A DNA stretch of 5,923 nt from positions 8,389 to 14,311 of the forward strand of contig NVVU01000037.1 of assembly GCA_002733485.1 (NCBI GenBank), read 5' to 3'. Source of the DNA: Robiginitomaculum sp. (GTDB lineage: Bacteria; Pseudomonadota; Alphaproteobacteria; Caulobacterales; Maricaulaceae). The number at the start of each line of letters is the position of its first letter. Position 1 is the first letter of the stretch. Under the pieces are notes generated by a model, which made no database searches, was not told the DNA's origin, and saw only the letters and a list, made by a program, of their open reading frames with translations. A program made the translations under genes and the position numbers. Positions 1 to 5,800 of the stretch are shown here, in pieces.

Positions 1-363
1 GCGAAAGACCGCCGAGCCGGGCAAGGATAAGAATGGCGGCGCACCCGTTGGGATCAACGCCGGGTCAGGCGTGCGTTCGGCCATAGTGACAAAGCCCGTG
101 GCCGCTACAAAGCGGGCGAATTGCGCATTGGTAACTTCGGTTGCGTCGATATCAAACCCATCCACGGAAACCGTTCGCGCGGGAGCTTCTTCCACATAAG
201 CCACGTCAGAGCCAATGCGGGCCGGCCCGCCCGGCAGAGTTATGGGGGATGGATCTGTGGCCAGACAGCGCAAAACCGGCTTTGGCGTTTTGACAGAGGG
301 TTGGCAGGCGGCCAGCATCAAAACGAACACCGCCAGTAATGCCCACAGGAACCCAGACTTCAT
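1..363 (-). CDS. Lipoprotein with SUMF1 / formylglycine-generating-enzyme domain (partial, C-terminus beyond window)
   Basis: I read 121 codons from the ATG at 363-361 to the window edge. The N-terminus is a lipoprotein signal peptide: Lys2, a hydrophobic stretch (residues 5-17) and a lipobox L-A-A-C with Cys20 as the lipidated residue, followed by Gln. From about residue 41 the sequence matches the start of the FGE-sulfatase (SUMF1) family: a PGGPARIGSD-type opening, then the EEAPARTVSVDGF segment, then DATEVTNAQFARFVAATG (residues about 73-90), the family's most recognisable stretch. Family members oxidise the active-site Cys of sulfatases to formylglycine. The gene directly follows a Cys-type sulfatase through an ATGA overlap, so activating that enzyme is the likely job. 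The copper-binding Cys pair of aerobic FGEs lies in the missing part, so catalytic competence cannot be judged. Some SUMF1-fold lipoproteins are non-enzymatic. The lipoprotein form is unusual and would place the domain in the periplasm or at the outer membrane. Confidence 0.88.
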   Translation of the reverse strand, partial: MKSGFLWALLAVFVLMLAACQPSVKTPKPVLRCLATDPSPITLPGGPARIGSDVAYVEEAPARTVSVDGFDIDATEVTNAQFARFVAATGFVTMAERTPDPALIPTGAPPFLSLPGSAVFR

Positions 364-1868
364 TTGTCCTTATCTTTGTTGCTGTCGGCGTTTTTTTCTT
401 TTTCCATTTCACTTTTTACCCGGGCATTGGGATAGGGCTGACCCCAAATTTTGCGGCCCGTATGTTCGGGGGTTTCATAGCGTTTGAAGAATTTTTCCAG
501 CGCTCCGACCAGTTTTTGCGCCAGGGCCGGGCGAGGCGGCACGGTGGCATGGCGTTCCTTCATCGGGCTGGCCAGATCATACCAGGTATCAACCGGGGCG
601 ACCGCTTCGTCGCGCTGATAGGCGCGCACCAGCTTCCAATGGCCATTGGTGATCATGCGCAAATTTCCCCGTTCGGCAAAATTATAACGCCGCCAGTTGG
701 TTTGGCGTTTGCCCTTTAAGAGCGGCATCAGGGAATGGCCGGGGCCATAGGCCGATATTTTCTCTTTACCGCCAGTTGCAAAATCGCGCACGGTGGTATG
801 CACATCAATCAAAGACACCATTTCAAAGCGGGTCTGGCGCGAACGCATAAAACGCTTTGGCCCATAGAAAATCAGCGGAATGCGGATGGTGTCTTCGTAA
901 AAATTGGCCGGAGCCGTGGCATTGGTTTTGCCATAAAGGCCGTATTGCCCCACCAACAGGCCATGATCGGCCACATAGATAATGATGGTATTATCCAGTA
1001 GTTTACGCCCCTGAAGAGCGTCCATCAGGCGGCCAATCTGATCATCAATCAGCGACACTGCGGCCAGATATTGCGCCAGCTTTTCCTCGTGATCTTCAGG
1101 CACCAGATTGCCGGCCATGCGCGCCGGCAGGTCCGATGCATCGCCGGCGCGATACACCTTTTGAGCAATGGGGCGATATTTATCGACCAGCCTTTCGGGC
1201 AGACCGGCAAAAGGAAAATGCGGCTCGACAAAATTAAGGCTGATATAAAACGGTCGCTGGTCGTCCCTGTCCATAAACTTGATGGCCTGTTCGGTGAGAT
1301 ACCGCCCCTGTACCCCGGTTTGCGCCAAAGGCTTGCCATCATCAGAGAAGTAAACCGTGCCTTCGTGCTGATACTGGTTCTGCCAACCGGCACGGCGCGC
1401 ATCATAGCTGAGCCAGCGGTCAAAGCCGCGCTGTTTTATGGCACTGTCGGTGGTGGCATGCCATTTACCCAGAAGCGCGGTGCGATAGCCGCTTTTCTGC
1501 AAATACTCGGAAAGCAGGGTTTCTCCCTTCAGCCAGTTCGCGTCAAATTCCTTTTCCTCAGACAGGAAATCATGCACCCCGTGCTGGGACGGCATTTTGC
1601 CGGTATAGAAACTCGCCCGCGCTGGCGAACACACCGGGGCCACCGACATGGCGTTTTTGAACAAAACCCCGTTTTGTGCCAACCAGTCGAGATTGGGGGT
1701 TTGGATATATTTCAGGCCATAAGCCCCCAGCGCCCATTGGCCATGATCATCGGCCATGACGACGATAATATTGGGGCGCTCAGCCGCTTTGGCAGAGGCC
1801 GCATGAGCCATATTGGCCAGCAAGAGCGTTGCCAATAGCCCCAGCAGAATGCGTACATTCCAAATCAT
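360..1868 (-). CDS. Exported Cys-type sulfatase (S1 family, alkaline-phosphatase-like fold)
   Basis: The 502-residue protein hydrolyses a sulfate ester; the substrate cannot be read from the sequence. A Sec signal peptide (hydrophobic residues 7-19, A-H-A at 21-23) places it in the periplasm or outside. Sulfatase motifs appear in the usual order. RPNIIVVMADDHG (31-43) carries metal ligands Asp40 and Asp41. The signature CSPARASFYTG (80-90) carries Cys80, the residue converted to formylglycine, and Arg84. GKWH (134-137) supplies Lys135 and His137, EPHFP lies at 215-219, and VADHG (299-303) supplies Asp301 and His302, followed by Lys314 of YGK. Length is normal for the family. The last 17 residues form a charged Lys/Asp/Glu tail not typical of the fold. 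An in-frame TAG at 1880-1878 rules out a longer N-terminus. The SD is weak (ATAGG, 8 bases before the ATG). The gene lies 25 bp after the acidic-protein gene and overlaps the SUMF1-type lipoprotein by ATGA, which suggests an enzyme/maturase pair. Choline-sulfatase or arylsulfatase specificity would be guesswork. Confidence 0.93.
   Translation of the reverse strand: MIWNVRILLGLLATLLLANMAHAASAKAAERPNIIVVMADDHGQWALGAYGLKYIQTPNLDWLAQNGVLFKNAMSVAPVCSPARASFYTGKMPSQHGVHDFLSEEKEFDANWLKGETLLSEYLQKSGYRTALLGKWHATTDSAIKQRGFDRWLSYDARRAGWQNQYQHEGTVYFSDDGKPLAQTGVQGRYLTEQAIKFMDRDDQRPFYISLNFVEPHFPFAGLPERLVDKYRPIAQKVYRAGDASDLPARMAGNLVPEDHEEKLAQYLAAVSLIDDQIGRLMDALQGRKLLDNTIIIYVADHGLLVGQYGLYGKTNATAPANFYEDTIRIPLIFYGPKRFMRSRQTRFEMVSLIDVHTTVRDFATGGKEKISAYGPGHSLMPLLKGKRQTNWRRYNFAERGNLRMITNGHWKLVRAYQRDEAVAPVDTWYDLASPMKERHATVPPRPALAQKLVGALEKFFKRYETPEHTGRKIWGQPYPNARVKSEMEKEKNADSNKDKDK
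367..372 (-). promoter_or_regulatory. Ribosome binding site for the SUMF1-type lipoprotein, inside the sulfatase 3' end
   Basis: On the minus strand TAAGGA lies three bases before the ATG at 363, inside the final codons of the sulfatase gene. These codons are part of its Lys/Asp tail, so the charged tail and the SD site share the same bases. Together with the ATGA overlap this supports the chosen start and translational coupling. Confidence 0.6.
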
Positions 1869-1893
1869 AGATACAGCCTATCACCTTTTTAAC

Positions 1894-3228
1894 TTATTTT
1901 ATCCTGATCATGTATTTTGGCTCGTCCGGCGTACCTTTTTGCATGCACCGGTATGCCGACAGGCCCGTGCGACTTCCATCTGGTGTGGTAAATGCATTAT
2001 AGCGAATTTCGCCCCCCTTGCGGCAACAGGCCTCCCAGCGACGCGGATTTTTAGAGCCCTTGGCCACCGCTTTGCATTGATCACCGCCGCCAGCGCTTTG
2101 CCCCCCACCCGTTCTGTAGCCAGAGCCGCTCGAAGAAGAACTGCCGCTGCCACCGTTTCTGATCTCGCTCATACATTGAATGCGCGGACCATTTGGGTCC
2201 ATGATCGGAAAGCCAGACCCCCTTGCCTTGGCATATTTTGCCGCAATACATTTTTTCAGAGCGCCAGTATAGGCATCCTGCGACTTGCCACCCGAAGATG
2301 GGCCTCTGGATGATGAATAGCCGCTGCTGCTGGCCGGCGGGGTATAGGTGGGCTGGTTGGCGTTCTGGTAAGCGTTGTTTAAGTCATTCGCCAGGCCCTG
2401 CATGGCGGCAGCAAATTCGGCACGGCGTCTGGCCGCTTCGATGGCTCTGGCTTCGCGTTCCGCCTGAATGCGGGCAAAGTCATTACTGGCATTGGCATGA
2501 ATACGGCTGGCATCCGCATTGGCCTGATCCGCCATCCGGTCGCGCACGGCATTGATCCGGTCCTGATCGACCCCGCCAATATCATCATCAACCTCATCTA
2601 TGGTATCCCAGTCGTCGACGTCTTCTTCATTTGTATTTTCGTCCCCAGGCAAAGCAGTGTCCTGGCCAGTTGTTATCGTATCCACCTCATTGATTTCATC
2701 CCATTCGGAATCACCGGATACGCCGCCAGTGGTGCCCTCTTGCTCTACCCCATCAAATGACGGTCCGGAGGTATCGCCTGCATTTTCGGTTGCCGGTATA
2801 TCTATGGAATCGGTAACCTCTTCGGTTAAGCCATCACTTTCAGCCACATTACCTTCGATGGATTCCAATAACTCATTAAAGTCCTCGCCCTCTTCATCGG
2901 TTGTTTCATCACCGTCTTCTGTTGCGTTATCACCGCCCTCTTCAACGGCGTCTTCGCTCGCCTTAAGGCCATCCAATCGCTGTCTCAAAATAACCAGCTG
3001 ACCTTCAAGCTCCTCCATAACGGTTATGGCACGCGCCAAGGCGATCAGATCTGCCCCTTCGCGGCGCGCTTTTTGGGTAAAATCCCGCATGGCGAACAGT
3101 CGGTTATCGACCCCGTCATATTCCGCCTCAAGCTGGGCAATACTTTGCTGTGCCTGTGCCGTACCGGCATATCCGCTCAGCAGGATGAAGGGAGCGAAAA
3201 ACAAGGCCAGTGTACGAAAAGCACTCAT
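1894..3228 (-). CDS. Unrecognised exported protein: coiled coil, basic-free acidic linker, Ala-rich helix, Ser/Gly linker, six-Cys C-terminus
   Basis: I do not recognise this 444-residue protein. The start at 3228 is chosen over an in-frame ATG at 3264 for three reasons. It opens a clear Sec signal peptide (hydrophobic 8-19, cleavage after AQA at 24-26). It has a strong SD (AGAGGGAGGG, 8 bases upstream). It overlaps the upstream stop as ATGA. After the signal come a probable coiled coil (about 28-90), a linker (91-220) with 48 Asp/Glu and no Lys, Arg or His, an Ala/Arg/Glu-rich helix (about 222-290), a Ser/Gly/Pro/Tyr linker (about 292-318), and a C-terminal part (319-444) interrupted by another Ser/Gly run (359-382). 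All six cysteines are in that last part (327, 352, 385, 401, 402, 428), an even number that suits disulfides in the periplasm or outside. The linker repeats an eight-residue motif, WDxIxEVD, at 176-183 and 207-214. Coupling to the toxin-like gene upstream suggests a partner (adaptor, surface or binding protein), but this is inference. Confidence 0.9.
   Translation of the reverse strand: MSAFRTLALFFAPFILLSGYAGTAQAQQSIAQLEAEYDGVDNRLFAMRDFTQKARREGADLIALARAITVMEELEGQLVILRQRLDGLKASEDAVEEGGDNATEDGDETTDEEGEDFNELLESIEGNVAESDGLTEEVTDSIDIPATENAGDTSGPSFDGVEQEGTTGGVSGDSEWDEINEVDTITTGQDTALPGDENTNEEDVDDWDTIDEVDDDIGGVDQDRINAVRDRMADQANADASRIHANASNDFARIQAEREARAIEAARRRAEFAAAMQGLANDLNNAYQNANQPTYTPPASSSGYSSSRGPSSGGKSQDAYTGALKKCIAAKYAKARGSGFPIMDPNGPRIQCMSEIRNGGSGSSSSSGSGYRTGGGQSAGGGDQCKAVAKGSKNPRRWEACCRKGGEIRYNAFTTPDGSRTGLSAYRCMQKGTPDEPKYMIRIK
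2587..2610 (-). repeat. Second copy of the WDxIxEVD repeat in the acidic linker
   Basis: Encodes W-D-T-I-D-E-V-D (residues 207-214). It matches the copy at 2680-2703 in six of eight residues and in most bases (both begin TGGGAT and contain ATGAGGT). The copies are 31 residues apart, which suggests a local duplication within the acidic linker. Confidence 0.55.
2680..2703 (-). repeat. First copy of the WDxIxEVD repeat in the acidic linker
   Basis: Encodes W-D-E-I-N-E-V-D (residues 176-183). These two copies hold the only tryptophans of the acidic linker, and the next Trp in the protein is Trp398, so they may be short binding motifs rather than neutral filler. Confidence 0.55.
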
Positions 3229-5531
3229 TGCTGGAACCCTCCCTCTGGCGTCCACTTTCCCCACTTCCAGCGGGGGTCTACATTGCTGAGATTGCCGTTC
3301 AGGCGTCGTGAATGGACAAAACTTCCCAATTGACTATCGCTGTCTTTGATAATGCGAATCATACCGTTTTCGATGACGAATAATTTCTTGTCGGTGTCCA
3401 GCAAATGATCAACATAACGCACCTGCCCGGCATGCAAAATCGTTGGCTCCAGCCCTTGCGCCTTACTCTGTAGCGCCATCTTGGTAATATATTCCTGTTC
3501 AGCGCGCGTTACCGTGCCGTTAATGGGGTCAAATGACAGGGATTTTCCAACACTATTTTCGCTAAGGGCAATAATATGCGGATCGGAATCACCAACAAAG
3601 TATTTCTTGGAACGCTTATCGACTACCCGTGACAAAACTTTATCCGACCCGTCTGCATTTTTAATGATATGGGCCTCTTTTGTTACCGGCTGCTTGCTCA
3701 TCACATCGAAAAGATTGCCCCTGTCGTCTTTGAGCATCACCGAACGCATAGCGTTACCCTTGTCGTTTTCCGTCATGACAGCAACCAGGGTTTTACCGTC
3801 GACTACGCTGCTTTCCTCGGCCCGGCGCGTGCTTTTCAAAAGATCAATACGCTTTTGCAATTTAGCGGCATATTCAGCATTATTGGCGGCATCCACCGTG
3901 CCAAGCGTGCGCTCCAGACCGGCAATTTCCTTGGCATGGGTAACCTCTTCAACCAGGCGCGATGATTGTTTCATCTTATAGCGCACTTTTGACGCTTCCA
4001 GCCCGTCACCAGCCAGCTCGGCGGCATCCAGCTCCCGCGACATTTTGCTAAATTCCTGGTTATTATAAACCGCGCCGCCAACACCTGACTTGCTTTTCAC
4101 AAAGAGCGGCTTGGCCGTTGCCTTGCCCCTCTTTAAGTCATTCAGACCATCCGCATTGGTATTGCGCATTACCGCGTATTCACCGGTTTTGGTGGCATTG
4201 GCCTGCACTTTCAGGCTTTCTAACGGCACGCCGGTGGATTGCTCAACCATATCGATTAGCAATTCAGGGTTTTTCTTTATGCGCGCCATTTGCACATCAT
4301 CCAGACCAAAGCTTTTCTGGAACTTGCGATAATCAAGCTCGGTCATGGTTTCCGGTTTTGAAAGTTTATCAAGCCGCAAACCGGGCATGCTTTCATCCAC
4401 CACTTTGGCGGCCTGGGTCTTCAAGACCTGCAATTCTTTGGGGGATACGTTGCTTAGCTTTGTCGCCGCTTCGGCCTTTTCTGCGGCTGAAATACGGGCC
4501 ACCTGCATGCCTTTGGGGTCAACCAGATCAACAATGGCTTCTGCGCCAGTTCCCTGGGGCACTCTTGCACTTTTGAAGCCTTCTCTAATTTTTTGTAGTG
4601 TTTTTACGGCCTCATCGCCATATTTGGTATTGATAAATACTTTTTCTGCGGCTGTCAGATCGGCAATATTTCCTGAGAGCAAGTTAATAATCTGTCCGGT
4701 TTTTGCCGGTATCTTACCCATGGTAGTAACAATACTGGAGATCATAAACACATCCCCGACAACACCAACGACCGCCAGTGTATCGTCTACCCAAGTCAAC
4801 TTTTTACCCATCGCGTTGGTCCCATGATAGGATTCAACCAGCGCCAGCGCCGAACCAATACCGGGCAGAATCGAGACGATAAAATGATCCATTTCAAGAT
4901 CGATCTTGTCCGTCTCAATCTGAATGGCGTCACGATCCGAAGCCGCCATGCTTTCGATAAAGTCCCGAAAGTTCATCATTTTTGCGCGGGCGGCAGCGGG
5001 CGTTGGCTCGGCCATGGCCTTCATATACGTACCGTATAAATTGCCCAGCAACTGATCACGGAAGTTTTCTTTGGCTATACCTTTCATGGTTGCATTAGAG
5101 ATGAATTTTGCTTTTTCGACCTTGCCCCTATAGACAATATCCAGGCCAATAATGCGTCTAGCAAGGATCGGCAGCATGCCTCGGGTTTTTGAATAATCCA
5201 GGTTTTCCAGCGTGTGCAGCACATCAAGCTGTTGCGCCAGACGCTGAAAGTCCTCTACTTCATAATCCAGCATGCCATTTGCGTACCAATCATTGCCTTT
5301 TGTGCGGGCCCGGTTGCGAATAATTTCTGCTTCTTCATCAAACAGGCGACGCAATTCGGTTGCGCCGGTTTTATGATCCCGCTCCACCCGGTTTGCATAG
5401 CTCTTTAGCCTGTCAATCTGGTCCTGCGAGATCGTCCCCTGTGATAAGGCGGGGCTGGTCATCGCAAACCCCATCACCAGAGAAACTAACAGGCGGCATA
5501 TAGACTGTATTTGGCGTTGCACCATCTTCAT
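3225..5531 (-). CDS. Exported polymorphic-toxin-like protein with C-terminal CyaA/edema-factor/ExoY-like nucleotidyl cyclase domain
   Basis: A 768-residue protein. A Sec signal peptide (hydrophobic 11-24, probable cleavage near ALS at 28-30) precedes a charged helical region (about 33-215). Residues about 217-260 (ILPGIGSALALVES, HGTNAMGKKLTWVDD, then a hydrophobic run) resemble the 'Pre-toxin TG' module of polymorphic toxins. Residues about 448-765 match the catalytic core of edema factor, CyaA and ExoY in order. Arg456 in YAVMRNTN corresponds to edema factor Arg329. Lys474 and Lys481 in KPLFVKSKSG correspond to Lys346 and Lys353, with the same spacing of seven and close to ExoY VKGKSS. Asp648 and Asp650 in GDSDPHIIAL correspond to the metal-binding TADYDLFAL. 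His700 in ILHAGQ corresponds to VNHG. A terminal NVDPRWKW resembles the HPDWN end of ExoY. These enzymes make cAMP or other cyclic nucleotides inside target cells after activation by a host cofactor. Some substrate-pocket residues are changed, so activity is uncertain. The start at 5531 overlaps the upstream stop as TGATG; the ATG at 5525 is an alternative. An open frame up to 5720 exists but would bury the signal peptide. Confidence 0.78.
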   Translation of the reverse strand: MKMVQRQIQSICRLLVSLVMGFAMTSPALSQGTISQDQIDRLKSYANRVERDHKTGATELRRLFDEEAEIIRNRARTKGNDWYANGMLDYEVEDFQRLAQQLDVLHTLENLDYSKTRGMLPILARRIIGLDIVYRGKVEKAKFISNATMKGIAKENFRDQLLGNLYGTYMKAMAEPTPAAARAKMMNFRDFIESMAASDRDAIQIETDKIDLEMDHFIVSILPGIGSALALVESYHGTNAMGKKLTWVDDTLAVVGVVGDVFMISSIVTTMGKIPAKTGQIINLLSGNIADLTAAEKVFINTKYGDEAVKTLQKIREGFKSARVPQGTGAEAIVDLVDPKGMQVARISAAEKAEAATKLSNVSPKELQVLKTQAAKVVDESMPGLRLDKLSKPETMTELDYRKFQKSFGLDDVQMARIKKNPELLIDMVEQSTGVPLESLKVQANATKTGEYAVMRNTNADGLNDLKRGKATAKPLFVKSKSGVGGAVYNNQEFSKMSRELDAAELAGDGLEASKVRYKMKQSSRLVEEVTHAKEIAGLERTLGTVDAANNAEYAAKLQKRIDLLKSTRRAEESSVVDGKTLVAVMTENDKGNAMRSVMLKDDRGNLFDVMSKQPVTKEAHIIKNADGSDKVLSRVVDKRSKKYFVGDSDPHIIALSENSVGKSLSFDPINGTVTRAEQEYITKMALQSKAQGLEPTILHAGQVRYVDHLLDTDKKLFVIENGMIRIIKDSDSQLGSFVHSRRLNGNLSNVDPRWKWGKWTPEGGFQQ
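3237..3246 (-). promoter_or_regulatory. Strong ribosome binding site of the acidic six-Cys protein
   Basis: The purine run AGAGGGAGGG on the minus strand ends 8 bases before the ATG at 3228 and lies in the last codons of the upstream gene. It decides the start in favour of 3228 rather than the in-frame ATG at 3264. Confidence 0.7.
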
Positions 5532-5537
5532 CACCCC
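5531..5537 (-). promoter_or_regulatory. Ribosome binding site of the toxin-like gene, overlapping the stop codon and first ATG
   Basis: GGGGTGA on the minus strand contains the TGA stop of the 89-residue gene, and its last base is the A of the ATG at 5531. The GGGG core is two bases from that ATG but eight from the second in-frame ATG at 5525. By spacing, initiation at 5525 (two residues shorter) is at least as likely as at 5531. Confidence 0.5.
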
Positions 5538-5800
5538 AATGTATAGGCGGCCGTTACGCCAAGAATTACCCAACCGACATAGGTCCCAAGCGCCGGTGAA
5601 AAAATGCCATATCGCCAGGCCGGATACATCAGCCCCAATGATAAAAGCAAAATCAAAACGCCTTCCAGAATATCCTGCGATATATTGGTCTTCAACAAAG
5701 CCTGATACCCAAAGGCGCAAAACCCCAGATACGCCGTCATGGCGATCATCTGCTTGGGTGCAGAGGGATGCGGGGCACGCGCTGGCACAGGCTCACTCAT
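5531..5800 (-). CDS. Small three-helix membrane protein, unrecognised
   Basis: An 89-residue protein that I cannot assign to a family. A Pro/Ala-rich cytosolic-looking N-terminus (1-16) is followed by three hydrophobic segments at about 18-36, 44-62 and 67-87, with short connecting loops (KTNISQD and RYG). The chain ends right after the third segment. The start overlaps the previous gene's stop as ATGA, and the stop overlaps the toxin-like gene's start as TGATG, so translation is likely coupled on both sides. No clear SD is visible. The compact helix packing and position directly before an exported toxin-like gene make a membrane-bound immunity or export-helper role conceivable. Immunity genes usually follow their toxin, however, so this is weak inference. 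Confidence 0.82.
   Translation of the reverse strand: MSEPVPARAPHPSAPKQMIAMTAYLGFCAFGYQALLKTNISQDILEGVLILLLSLGLMYPAWRYGIFSPALGTYVGWVILGVTAAYTLG

Noticed and set aside
1049..1423. 124-codon minus-strand frame inside the sulfatase gene
   Set aside because: Out-of-frame overlap with a well-supported enzyme, with no recognisable content.
1071..1838. 255-codon plus-strand open frame opposite the sulfatase gene
   Set aside because: It lies wholly antisense to a gene with a complete set of sulfatase motifs. Its translation shows no domain or signal and is what a GC-moderate reverse frame would give.
1869..1893. Terminator or promoter in the only intergenic gap
   Set aside because: Twenty-five bases with no inverted repeat and no -35/-10 spacing; it holds only a weak ribosome binding site.
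2600..3001. 133-codon Ser-rich plus-strand open frame
   Set aside because: It is the mirror of the acidic linker: GAx codons for Asp/Glu read as TCx or related Ser codons on the other strand, which explains both its composition and its lack of stops.
1894..3228. Reading the acidic protein as a classical immunity protein because it follows the toxin-like gene
   Set aside because: It has a signal peptide, long disordered linkers and a Cys-rich end, unlike typical compact immunity proteins, and the toxin-like domain belongs to a fold that usually needs a host cofactor. A binding-partner role remains possible but unproven.
3229..3264. Earlier in-frame ATG at 3264 for the acidic six-Cys protein
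   Set aside because: It would place a charged 12-residue extension before the signal peptide and bury the strong SD inside the coding region.
5532..5720. N-terminal extension of the toxin-like gene to an ATG at 5720
   Set aside because: It would overlap most of the small membrane protein gene in another frame and would put 63 residues ahead of a clear signal peptide. The start near 5531 has an SD and a TGATG junction.
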